Below, in pieces: positions 12,269 through 25,100 of a DNA stretch of 64,000 bases. How positions within the stretch are numbered: position 1 is the stretch's first letter; every line of letters begins with the position of its first letter. Origin of the DNA: Patiria miniata (Eukaryota; Echinodermata; Asteroidea; Valvatida; Asterinidae); NCBI RefSeq assembly GCF_015706575.1, contig NW_024037076.1, positions 17,178,898 through 17,242,897 on the forward strand, in the 5' to 3' direction. The notes beneath the pieces are model-generated. The model searched no databases. It was not told the DNA's origin and saw only the letters and a program-made list of their open reading frames with translations. Position numbers and translations under genes: made by a program.

Positions 12269-12506
12269 GTTCAAAAGTATTCAAATTTACAACATTAAAG
12301 GTACTAATCATTTACAAATCCACTGTGGCACAATAACAAAAATATACACATAAAAAAACTGTTGATAAGGCCCCCCCCCCCAAAAAAAAAATATTCGGTC
12401 TCTGGTCAGACCAAAGTTCCGGAATTGACGCGGCCACACAGCTTTTTTTTTTTTTTTGCTTCTTTTTTTTTTTTCTTCAAGCTTGGATTGTACAGACAAG
12501 GTAGGT

Positions 12507-12758
12507 ACTATTTTGCTTTTTTGGTGTCCTCATGTACATTGGTGTCCTCCATAATTTGCCTTGGTGCTTTCGATCATTTGCCTTGGTGCAATTTCCCATT
12601 CCCTGGTGCTCTTTGGTAAAAAAAATTGAGGAGGTGCGGAAATAGAGGGCGCTGTTGGAGCTACTGCGGAACATTTTGGAAAAAAAAAGATCGAAGCGCA
12701 TGATTAAAATCGACGCGCGCGCTGACCAGAGACCGACTTATTTTTTTTTTTGGCCTAA
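12507..12758 (-). repeat. Dispersed repeat D, inverted copy
   Basis: This is the reverse complement of 3709-3965 with few differences, ending in a T-run followed by GGCC. A degenerate relative of its head (CGGTCTCTGGTCAGACC) lies just left at 12370-12430, and another at about 14680-14740. Confidence 0.85.
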
Positions 12759-12769
12759 GCAATTTCAGC

Positions 12770-15223
12770 ATAATATAACTTCTAAATATTTCTATCACTT
12801 CACAAGATAGACAGCAGTACAGGGATATAGAAGTACTGTCTGAGTATTAGCAGATAAGCATTACAAAAAATAGACCTCTAAATGTCCCTGTTTTGAGAAG
12901 GATAAGGAAATATAAAAATATAACTTGGCAAGCAAACAGAAATCTATCTAATTTATTTTGTTAAAAAATATTTTTACAACCTTTTTCACCAAGGAAATAT
13001 GAACCATAATGAAAGTGCATTTTGGTTATATAATCCTGCTGCATGCAATTTATTAATACAAAAAGCAAATGTATATAAAAATATGCCACAGCAAAAGTAC
13101 CGAAATATACATATGTCGAACATTTCCAAAGTATACTGCCATTTTTGCAGAATTATACAACTTCCAATTTGTTTTCTGATAACATGTGATATAGAAAAAA
13201 ATAGATCTCTAATTTATAAACGAGTATGAAAATAGAAATTTTTTTTTACAATTATTTCTATTTGTAACATACGTTTGCTCAGTATGTGTAGAATTCAGCA
13301 ATATAAATATGCTTTTTTGTTACCAAGTTTTAAGGCAAGCAAGAATGTTAACAAAACTTAAATTCAAGCAGAATATATTATTTCTACAGCTGCAAAATTT
13401 GGCATGCACTTTAAATAAGTGCTAAGAATAATTTACAACAGATGTATATCATAACACATGCTAACTAAACAGATTTCAAAGTATGATTGTATTAAACTAA
13501 TGTGGGGTGCTGTGGTCCAATGGTTATAGTGTTCGACTCGTGTGCTGTGGTGCATGGGTTCAGACCCTGACTGTGGGAACATGGTGCTTGTGCTCTTCAG
13601 CAAGGCACTTTACCATTATTGCTTCGTAGGTCCCGCGCGTTGTGTAACTCACGTTTAAGAACCCAGTAACACTTATCACAAAGAGAAGGGGTTTGCCCCA
13701 GTGTTTCTGGCCGTGGCTGCAATATGCGCCGCAGCACCTTGTAAACCCTTATAAGGTGCTACATAGTGGGTCTCATATTTCTCATAAAATGTTCATTTAC
13801 TTGTCTCTAATATTAAATAATAGAAATAATTTCCAGCGCCTTGAGTACGTAATTGTTGGAAGATACCTGCGTTATATAAGACTCCAGTAGGATATTTCAT
13901 TATGCATCCACCTGGGACCTTAAAAGCAAAAAAGAACACCCACATTAAATTACTCTACCCGTGCTCTTCCACAAATTCAACTTGTAGGCTATTCCAACCC
14001 CAAAACACCCTGTTTTACTTGGGCGTCTGAAACCCTCTGAAAAAAAAGGGATTATATTTTAGGCAAAAACAGAACCCCCTTGCTAGCAGGCTGGTTCCCA
14101 GTCCATACATGTACATTATCGATACTGACTGTGAGACGGGAACCAACCTACCCAGCGAGAATGGAATTATTGTCTGGCTGCGACTAATTTGTAAAATAAT
14201 CAAATTCACTATAAATTAAACGTCGGCCATTTTTTTTTTTTTTTTTTTTGGTAAGATGCCTCATTCAAAAGTGAATACAATTATATTGTCATTTAGAAAA
14301 TTAGTTTTTTGGGGATGAAACTCAAAAAGCGATCACGGGAAATACAATTTTATTTTAAAAGTAATAAATATACAAATATACATGTCATAAGAAATATAAC
14401 AAGAATAGATGTCGTGTGGAACTGTTTAAAAAGTCATACAAATATACAATCATAAGAAAAGTCTTAGTACTTATCAAATATTAACACCAGCCATTTGCTC
14501 TTCAGGACTTCAAAATACAGATATGCAAATCAAAAGAACAAAACTGTTTTTGGCCAAGATTTGAAGACTTTTTCGCTCCAAAATGAATTTTCAATTCGCA
14601 TGTAATATGTTATTTCTATTTCTTTCTTTTTTTCCATCTACTGCATCTCTATGCACACCAGAGGTCCACCTAATTTGGGCAAAAAAAAAAAAAAAATTGT
14701 CAAGCTCTGGTCAAACCAAAATTATGGAATTCATGCAGCAATGTTTTTTTAATTTTCTTCTTTTTTTTTTGGCTGGTTTTTTTTTTTGTATAGACACGGT
14801 GAATACTACTTTTTGTGCGTTACGGACGGGCTGCAAATTATTCAAAATTTCAAAAGTAACTACTCCATAACAAAACATGGGCAATTTGTTTCATTCGACT
14901 TCTCATTCACAGGTGAATAACTTGTCACTGCTAGAAAAACTAGCATTTAAAAACAAAATCCACATGTACATGTCTTTTTTGGGGGGTGAACTTCAGAAAA
15001 ATAGCATGGGGCAACAGGAACTTCAAAATGATCAATGAAAGACCTTACTCACATGATGTGGATTGGCAAGATTTTTTTTTTCTCTTTAGCAGATTTGAAT
15101 AATCTTCGGAGGCAAAAAACAAAATCTTGTTCAGATCGCAACATCAGGCCGTCAGAAGTTCTTGGAGTTGAATATGTTAGGTCAATCCAGTCAGAAAGCA
15201 GTTTGCAGTAGTTGTATTCACTA
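12770..15223. other. Gene-free 3' flank of receptor A
   Basis: Apart from the SINE at 13503-13890 and a fragment of repeat D near 14680-14740, this is AT-rich with T-runs (14230-14250). A minus-strand AATAAA occurs at 14354-14349, but it is 1.4 kb past the stop and cannot be tied to the gene. Confidence 0.45.
13503..13890 (+). repeat. tRNA-derived SINE, family A
   Basis: The head GGGGTGCTGTGGTCCAATGG has an A-box-like TGGTCCAATGG and a B-box-like GGTTCAGACCC. It continues with TGGTGCTTGTGCTCTTCAGC. It is closely similar to 36868-37280. It is not a functional tRNA because the acceptor stem is not closed. Confidence 0.78.
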
Positions 15224-15774
15224 TTAAAGGCATAGTCCATCATTTGTAATTTGTGCATTTTGTAAGTTTGAAGCAATAAAAGTGCTCAAAATCTAAAGAA
15301 GGGCACTGAACAACTAACCTGATGAAGTTTCAGCTCAGCTTCAGCTGTATATTCCGAGAAAAACAGCATTCTATGATCTCAATTTCAAATCAAAAGTTGC
15401 TGAATCATGTTTTGAATTGGGCCTGAATTTCAGCGTCCGAGACACGTTCTCACTAAGACGATTGCAGCTACGCGATGTCGGGCACCGATCTGACGAATTA
15501 CAGCAACTGCGCGCGCGTGTGCGTTGTGTCAACGCTTGCGCGTGCTTCGCTGAATAAAAAAACGAAATACTAACGGAAATTTCCAATGGTGCTTCTTAAG
15601 ACGCACCATTGGAAAGGCCCTCATTTGTTGATTTCTTCAAAATGACAGCTTGCCAGAAAGAATAATTTCACAGGGAGTTTAGTCCCCTTAGTATCTTCCA
15701 ACCAAGTATGTTTTTCAACAATAATTACGCCAGTCATTTTTTGGAAAGCTGCAAATGATGGACTCTAACTTTAA
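15224..15774. mobile_element. MITE family 2 abutting the receptor A stop codon
   Basis: It starts TTAAAGGCATAGTCCATC and ends in the near-complement CAAATGATGGACTCTAACTTTAA. Its terminal TTAA at 15771-15774 contains the TAA stop of receptor A. The internal hairpin is GGTGCTTCTTAAGACGCACC. The element makes up the first 550 bp of the 3' flank. Confidence 0.87.
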
Positions 15775-16177
15775 ATGAGATAAACGTTGTCATCCCTTTC
15801 ATCTGCCATGTTATTATTGACCTCATCTAACTCCCCTGTCATGCCTGTACTCTGTTCCTTGTTCACGTTGAACTCCGTTTCCACAGCCCTCTTCAGCAGC
15901 TTCCAGAACTCATCGGTCTGCCCTTGATGACTGATTCCGGTCGGCCACGGGATGAACGAGACGGTATCCAGAAGATTCCGCATGCTGTGGCACAGCTCCT
16001 CATTGCGGATGTCACCGAACATCAGCGGGATGATGAAGTTAGTCTGGTTCCGCAGCATCTCGTCCACGGCGCACAAGAACTCGAAGTAGCACCACTCGCT
16101 GGCCATGAAGTCCGGGGACAAGACCAGGAGCGTCTTGCGGCAGCTGCCGACGGCAGCCGTGATGTTGTCAACAATTT
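15771..16177 (-). CDS. Receptor A exon 15: rest of TIR domain, C-terminus and stop
   Basis: 407 bp including the stop. It continues the TIR domain with IVDNITAAVGSC, then TLLVLSPDFMASEWCYFEF (residues 745-763), containing the conserved SxWCxxE motif. A box 3 FW follows at residues 820-821. The tail is acidic and Asn-rich and ends DDNVYLI. The TAA stop occupies 15773-15771 and overlaps the TTAA flank of the adjacent MITE, so at least the first part of the 3'UTR is MITE sequence. Confidence 0.94.
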
Positions 16178-19100
16178 CTGAAAATGAACACACAAAATTT
16201 TTGCTTACATTGTGACCAAACCTCATCAAAATGAGTCTTAGCGCAGTTTCTTTTGTGTGAAGCAAAATTAATTTTTCAAAATCTTAAGGTGAAGGAATGT
16301 GGAGGCCCGGTGTGGCACATATGGCCCCCACAAATTCCCATTCCCCCCTCCCCCCAGGTGCATAATACCCCCACAAAAAAAGGAAATTTGCATCGCGGTC
16401 ATGCTTGGGTGGACTCGATACTCCTTCAACGAAACCAGTGTTTGCTGCCCGTTTCAATAACTTTCAAGAGTGTGAGTGACATGCACAAGAGGGAGTTATA
16501 CCAACTCAAAAATGGCTGGTCACTAGAATAGCCTATTGAGGAATATCATGTCATGACAGATCAGTGGCCATATTGGACATACACATGTACAGTTGCAGAC
16601 TAGTAAATAAACTGCCTTACACCCCGGTGATACACCCCGGTGACTTCCAAAATTCTGAGATAAAATACTCACAACTCTCCAAGGTCATATTAAAACTTAT
16701 TTCATTATCTTTCATTATTCTGTTCAATGTTTGGGGGTTAACCAATGACTTTCGCGAGAAAGATATTGACCATGACAAATACCGTGGAACATGCACATTG
16801 GGTATATGCACTGTACGATCGATTGAGCACACTAGACGTCCAAAAATGGCGGATCTTGCACCGTTCACGTGATAATGTCACGTGGATGCAAAGCCTCAAT
16901 TCCTCTGCGAATCATGAGTGTAAGACTTAATCCAACATGGCTGTCTTTTGTTGGCTTCAGCTTGGGCTTTTGACATTGATATTTTACAGTTAAAGGTATA
17001 GTCCATCATTTGTAATTTGTGCATTTTGTTCGTTTGAAGCAACAAAAGTGCTCAAGGTCTAGACAAGGGTGCTTAACAACTAACCTGATGAAGTTTCAGC
17101 TCAGCTTTAGCTGTATATTTCGAGAAAAACAACATTCGAGGATCTCGATTTCAAATCAAAAGTTGCTGAATCATGTTTTGAATTGGGCCTGAATTCAGCA
17201 TCCGAGACACGTTCTCACTGAGCCGATTGCAGCTACGCAATGTCGCGCACCAATCCGACGAATTATAGCAACCGCGCATGCGTGTGCGTCGTGCCAATGC
17301 TTGCGCGCGCTTTGCCGAATAACAAAACGAACTATACTAATTTGAATTTCCTACGGTGGGTATACTAATTTGAATTTCCTACGGTGCTTCTTAAGAAGCA
17401 CCGTTGGAAAGGCCTTCTTTTGTTGATTTCTTCAAAATGACAGCTTGCCAGAACGAATAATTTCACAGGGAGTTTAATCCCCTTACTATCTTTCAACCAA
17501 GTATGTTTTTCAACAATAATTACGGCAGTTACTTTTTGGATAGCTGCAAATGATGGACTCTGGCTTTAATAGTCGAAGCCATAGTCAGAAATGCCATAGC
17601 TATAGTCAGACTGCTGCCTTACCTCTCCCGGGTAGGAAGTTCTGATAATGCACACAGACATCACAGCCCCATTCCTTGAGCTTGGGTACCAGACAATGGA
17701 TCACAAACTCTTCCTCGTCTCCACCGCCTTTGTAGGCCACAAAGACGTCATGTGACTTGCCCTCTGTTCAGTGAAGACAATTAAAAGTCAGACAATTTAT
17801 GATTTTATATAGTAGGGGTTTTGTTATCAAAGTGCACTTCAATAAAGCACATGCAATGAACTAAAAGTATGCATTTTAACTGAATTGAGGTTTGCAGTGT
17901 CAACTACTCCCCGCCCCCCTTCTTTTTTGACTCTCTGATGGGCAAATATTATGGTGACATTACTGTCCATCAGCAATTTTCCTGAAAAAAAAAATTAATC
18001 TGACAAAATAGTGCAGACCACATTTCACTGACGATTTAGGGACATGCTTTCTTTGTAAATTGAAGGAAATGAAAGGGGCATATATGTACATGTATTTAGG
18101 GACATGCTTTCTTTGTAAATTGAAGGAAATGAAAGGGGCATATATGTACATGTAGGAGGGGGATGCTACCCTGTCACTTTACAAACAGTTTTGAAAAAAA
18201 GTACAAAATGAATACCTATGGCAATGACTGAAATGGAATTTACTTTTTCCCATTTTCTCGTACCTGTGGATAAAGCAGTATAAATATATGACTTGAATTT
18301 GCTCCTTTTTATTTTATTATTTGTTTTTTTTTTACCTTGATTTGATTTCTTTTTGTTCTTAAAGAAGAGGTCCTGTATCTTGCCGCGGTGTCTGTAGATG
18401 AGTATGGGCATGACTACCATGAGAATAGCAAGGACTGACAGGGCTGATATCATGATGACCCAGGGAACCTCCACGTCATCATCAGGGTCATCTGTAATGC
18501 AGAGAATGGCTATCATTCACTTTTGAATGAGATAACAAACAAACAAATGAAATTGGTCTATGTTTAGCATTTTTGTTTAGTCACGGAATATTTACATGTA
18601 CTTCATCACAACAGCAAATCAGCTGACACAGGGTAGACTGGTTCCCACCCCCTATTGTGATTTTAAAATGTAGGGACCGGGAGCCAGTCGACTTTTTTTC
18701 AGAGAGTTGCAGATGGCCACGATAAAAACATTAAAATGTTTATTAAAGGGAATATACATCATTGGCTTTTGCTGTATTTTTCAGAAATGGACTATTTGAG
18801 GGGTTAGTATAATAGATCAAATATTGTTACACTGACATGTTTGAAGTTTTGTGCTCGAAAATGCTGGAAAAACCAAGAAAAACAAAACTGTTCAAGTAGT
18901 CTGGTTCCCTGACTCCACTAAATATAAAATGGATCAATTTACAGATGCCGGAAAATTGTAAGGTAAGGGTACCAGTCTAGCTGGCCTGCACCCGTTCATG
19001 AACATGTTACCAAAAGCAAACAAAATTTGGACTAAATTAATGGTAAATTTGGAGCAGTAGTTGAAAAATAGTTAGGTTTTTCCAACGGTGGTCGGCCGAC

Positions 19101-22100
19101 CACCGCTGGAAATTTTTACAAAAATACCATTGTCTTAAAAAATGACTTCACACCAGGTGCCATAATTTTACAGGATGCTTTAGACTGTCATTTACCAACA
19201 TCCTATTAAGGTATTTCGTAAAAACTTGGTAGTTTTATTTTTCGATGTTTGCAAATGTTGTATATTCCCTTTAAAATGAAACATCAATGTGGAGAATTTG
19301 TCTCAAGAAAAACAAAAAGAGGACAGCAGTGCATCTTTACAGTCAAGTTGTATATTTTATATTTCCTGCCTGCCACCTTTTGACAATAAACTAGAGAGGG
19401 CGCTGTGCATACCAAAGACTTTGATGACTGCTTTGCTGTTGTTGGTGCCATACTCATTTGTCGCAGAGCAGGTGAGGGTGGCCATGTTGTGATCTGGATC
19501 TAGAGCTGGTACTCTCACTGACCTAGGACCAAAGCAGCAAAGGTATGAAAAATAGGAGGAATATAAAACCTATCCGAAATTTCTTCTCATCAAATAAACT
19601 ACGAACAAAACTGACTAGCTGTATAGCTATTAGTGAAATTGAGTGAAGCGGGGTTTGAACCTGCAACCTCTAAAACAAAGCACTGGTTCCAGTGCCATGT
19701 CTCTGTTCAAGGGGCGCTAGTTAGATGCCATAAATTTCCAGTATATGCCAAGTATAGCCAGGAATCATGCAAACCAGCAGAAACTGTACCTGTAAGTCTG
19801 TTTTTCACCACAGTCTATGTTCCTCATATTTACTAGTATGTAAACTGGATGCCAGATATCCCCCCCCCCCCCAAGAAAAAAAAATCTGAGCCAGACTGGT
19901 ATTCATGGATCTATCAAACATACATGTAAGTGGAGAATCTTAATAAGTTTAGCTTAGTTTGGTGACCTCATTTTGAGGTCCTTCAACCAAATAAGCTACA
20001 AAAATGCTTGAAACACCTCGACTTTAAGAATGAGTGCAATATGTAGTGATAGCTTCTTAATTTGTTCACCAGATAAATAGCAGACAATATTGTGCTTTCG
20101 GGGAGTGTACATGTACATGTATTTTACGGGCAAATAGCTGATTAGCTTCTTATGTGATATATTTTTGAAATCACAATGCTGTTTTTAGGCACAACTAAAA
20201 CTGTCTGGGATCTGATTTCACGTAACTTTACGCAATGGCATACTTAACTCCATTTGCTCCACAATTTACCAGTTTCACAACATTTTACACTGCGAAACAT
20301 TTCAGTTACCGGTATGACACAATTCACAAAAGTTTGAGAATGCACAAGTCCACGAATTACACAGCAAATTATTGTGTAGTAGTAACTTACACAATCAAAT
20401 TAGGCGGCGTAAGTTATGGCATAACGACTGAAAATAAATTATTTTCCCTGGCAAATTGTAATCGTAGTGGAACCTGTCATTGCTGAACTCATCAAGATTG
20501 CTATAAGACACTCACAGTTTTGTGTTTGTATTGAATGAATTTTCCTTGTTTACCTGTGACAGAATTTGAGTGTTCACGATTCCGAAGTCGGTCAAAATTG
20601 TTTTCAAAATGATGGGCGGAGGTGATTCAATGACTGTTTACTGACCGAATAGAAATTAAATACAAACAGCTGCCGTAAATGCTATTATTATCCTCATCCA
20701 AGATGATTAAACTATTTAAAATGTTGCGCATCAGCTACGCCAAGTTTCCTGCAATTGATCGTAAGTACATTGCGCAGCTGCCCAACAAATTTGTTGCTTA
20801 AATCCTGAGCACGGCGTACGTTACGCACTGTTTCGTGAAAACGCGGCTGCTGGACAAGCGAGAGATTTGAAGTGAAAGTAAACTTACATCCCAGTGGACC
20901 GCTGGATGACCTTGCCGTTCTTCTGTTGCAGGGTCCAGTTGTAGCTGGTGACCGGCGGTTTGGCCGGCGCCCAGCATGTGAACAGGGGCTTCTCGTCATG
21001 CTGAATGGTCTTCTCACGTGGGGAAACGGACACCTTGGGAACATCTAAGGATGTGCAAATAAAATTAAGACATCATTAAAATAAATATTTTGGCTTAATG
21101 AACCCATTGTATGGCAATCTTTGCTGTTATGGTTTCATTGCACTCGCTATGGGCTCCGTGATAGACATGATCATGAGACTTCTTCAAAATGGCGGTGCAG
21201 GTTTTGATGTCAATCAAATGATTTTCCACGGCCACGTCTATTCATTTGGCCATTTTTCCCGCACTCTGACTGGCTACACAATGAAATAAGATGATACAGA
21301 TGTGTACATGACGTCACACAGGTCAACTGCGATTGATTCCCGCCTGGTTGGAACACATACCGTTGTGGCACAGAAATTGAAATGTTTTTAATCTTGCATG
21401 TTTGTTTTTTAGCAACAACTGATGCCGATTGTACAATATCACTGCAGTTACACTTAGGTTGCAAAAAATTAAAGACTGATATACATGTTCCCGACGGTCG
21501 TAGCTCAGGCGTTGCTTGATCCTGAAAAGTCTAGGTCGCTGACTGATCTGTGTCATTGCAAGGTTCATCTGAGTGCGGCCTAAGAATAGCTAGCTATAGT
21601 CAGACTAGTTTTGGCACAAGATGTCAGTGATCAAGAGTGATATTACCAATATTCTGTGGCGCCCATGTATAATTGTTTTTTTACATTCTCTCACTAACGT
21701 CTTGGTCATTTTTCGAACAATGGGGGCGTGGCCATTTTATGTAAATTTGGACAAAACGAAGTCATGGCTTCGTGCCCAGTATCACTGCGTCGTGAATGTT
21801 TACAACCGTCAGGCAAGCCATCAAACCATTTCTCGTAATGATTGGTTCCCTAGGAAAACGATATGATGCTGAGTCAACATCACCGGACGTACATGTATAA
21901 AGCCCGAAGACCTGATATAGAAAGCGCTCGCTGATTGGTCAAAATTTAGAGGTCAAGATGCGGTTGTCTGGCATAATTAATCAGCGAATCTGTTCAAATG
22001 TAACAGACCATGGCTTTTGCCTCGGCACTGAGTCTATTTCATAGACTAAGTGCAAGTATAGGCCCGCTGGTCTAATTGTTGTGCTATTAGAGGGCGCACC

Positions 22101-25100
22101 ATGCACCATCTACTATGGATCACTAGCGTCTTGAGCCAAGACTATTGCCAGACCGGTTAAGCCAGCCAGCTAATGAGTGCTTACATGACACATTGAGGAT
22201 GACATCGGGGCTTGTGACTATCCCTAAGGAGGCCACATCAGAAACACATGATATGGTCTTCCCATCATCCTGCCAGATTGGGGCAAAAATGAGGTCGCTT
22301 TCAACATCAAAGGACACACCATTAGGTGAAGTTCTGCAGCACAAATATGGAGATACAAAACAATTGTTTACAGGTAAGGCCAAATAAAAAAAAAAACATG
22401 TTTCTCGTCCGTGTTCTTGAAAAAAAGGAGGAAGAGGGTTTTTTTTGTTTTCTTTTTTCAAGATGGCCGCCATTATAAAATTTCCTGCAACCGTTTGTGT
22501 TTCCACTGTTCAAAGACACTTTTAAAATGAAAGACAAGTTGAGAAGAGAACTGAACATATTTACAGTGTCATTTAGAGTTGTATTGGTCTACAATGAACA
22601 GTTTTAGATGCATTTCCTTTAACCCTGGACTTTTTCGGTGCTTTTTTATTGCATTTTTCAAAAATAAAAAATAATTAAACAAATCCAGGTGGCCTCCAAA
22701 AAGGAAGCGGGCGGGGACAAGAAACATGTTTTTTTGTTTTACTTCGCCTAAACAAACTGAGTTTGTGCAAAAAATTCTGATGCAACACCTGAATAAATCC
22801 TGGTCATACATTTACACATGTAGGTACCGGCATGGCCCAGTCCATCGCAAAATTTAAAGTTTCGTTCAACAGTAAAAACGGTATAAGTTCCACTGCAAAG
22901 TCACATTATTGGAGGTGCATAATGCGGAATTTTCAGGTGTAATACAAAACAATGAATGTTGAATGGAAAGAATAATTATTTTTGTCCAGTGCCAGATGGA
23001 ACAGTCACCTCTGAAATTCTTCTTACAAGCCCAGGACCTGTTCTGTCAAAAGCAGACGCTTCTGGGCAGAGGTTGAAATTAAGATAGAGCCAAAAAACGC
23101 TGTGGGGGTGATTTTTTTTCCATTTTCTAATTTTTGCATATTTGTAATCCTGAGCATGTCTACAATATACTATAAAAGTTTGAAACCCTAAGTTGATATC
23201 TAATTATAGTATATTTGATGATTTGTTAAGGTATATCAGTTAAAGAAATGTCTGTTTTGTGACATTCGTGTCCATTTTCTCTGTTTTTTACTTTTCGACC
23301 CAATGAACTTCAAAATAGCATAACTCTGCCCAGGAATGACCGGTTTCAAAAATTAAACCACCTATTAAAAGGAAACAGAACATATTTTAACAATATGCAA
23401 AAATCTCATTTTTGACCTTATGCCCAGAAAAGTCTGATTTTGACAGAACAGGTCATTAATGAACGCCAATAAACTAGATTACGGTCCCTGCAGCTCATTT
23501 GTCTTCAGTTAAAGCAAGCAGTTTTTTACAAGACCTGTGCCAAAATGACTAACACACATGAATTGATGAAGAGCTAGTAGCTAATTTTTGTTCAGAAAAC
23601 AAGGAAATATTTTGAACAAGACCTGAGTACCACAATGACACCCACAAGAAAATTAAAAATTGAAAAGAAAAACAAAGAAAAAAAAGAAAGAAAAACACTG
23701 TGGACGGAAAACATTCAAATCAAGCGAAACTGAAACCTTCTACTTAATAGGAAACAAAAACTGCAATAAAGTAAACATACAAGTCAGTTTATAAAATGAA
23801 TGTTGGACTTCAAATGAAGTCCATCTCATCTGGCATTCTATCCAGTGAAAAGCTGGCATTTTATCCAGTGAGAAATTAAACTGCGCCAGGAGTGTCACTA
23901 TGTGACAGACATGGCGCATTGCAAGTCTCCATTATTATTATTATTTCTTTTGCACAAAAGACATCGCAAATTATACTCTCTCACTAATGAAAGTACTCAT
24001 TTGAACACCTGGATGGAGTGAGACATGAAAGGGTAAAGTGGATTGCCCAGGAGGACAAAATATACTGCAAGCAGCTTAAAGCTATAGTCCATCATTTGCA
24101 GCCATCCGAAAAAGTAACTGGCGTATTATTGTTGAAAAACATACTTGGTTGAAAGATAGAAAGTGGACTAAACTCCCTATGAAATTAACCTTTCTGGCAA
24201 GCTATCATTTTGAAGTAATCAATGAAAGAAGGCATTTCCAACGGTGCGTCTTAAGACGCACTGTAGGAAAATTTAAATTAGTAGTTCGTTTTGTTATTCG
24301 GCGCAGCGCGCGCAAGCATTGGCACGATGCACAGGCGCGCGGTTGCTATAATTCGTCGGATCAGTGCGCGACATCGCGTATAGCTGCAATTCAAAACAAT
24401 TCAAAACATGATTCAGCAACTTTTGATAACTTGAAATTGAGATCCTAGAATGCTGCTTTTCTCAGAATATACAGCTGAAGCCGAGCTGAAACTTAATCAG
24501 GTTTAGTTGTTCAGTATCCTTCATTAGATTTTGAACACTTTTGTTGCTTCAAACGAACAAAATGCACAAATTACAAATGATGGACTATATCTTTAAGTTG
24601 AACCCCTGACCCTCTGAACATGATTCACAAACCTAAACAATTACTAAGCCATACTACTTTAAGCTAAATAAACAAAAGCTTTCAATGTTTAATGGAACTG
24701 TTACTGATGCCATTCATACCTGGACCGCAGTCTGGCTTTTGCCGTGAAATCCTCATGTCCAACAAGCCATACCAAGCGTGGCTCTGGGTAAGCCTCTCGC
24801 ACCGCGCACGTTAGGTTGAGCAGCTGACCTTCACGCAAACTCACAACGCTCCCTGATAGATCGGTTCCTGATGTCCAGTCTGCAACAAAAGGCTCTGATC
24901 CCGGGCCTGTGAAAATGTACAGAGAGAAGTACGTGTCCATCACAAGTCTGGGCAAGAGAAAACCTGAAGCCATTTCACATGTCCAGTCACAAACTTACCA
25001 GTTGATGAACAACAACAAAGGAATATATGTACCAGGTACTTTGGTCACATCATTCATTTGAGTACTTAATTGTGACAAGGATTTGTGATGGACTTGTGGT

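Noticed and set aside
15924..16181. 85-codon plus-strand ORF opposite the TIR exon
   Set aside because: It is the antisense shadow of the highly coding-biased TIR exon.
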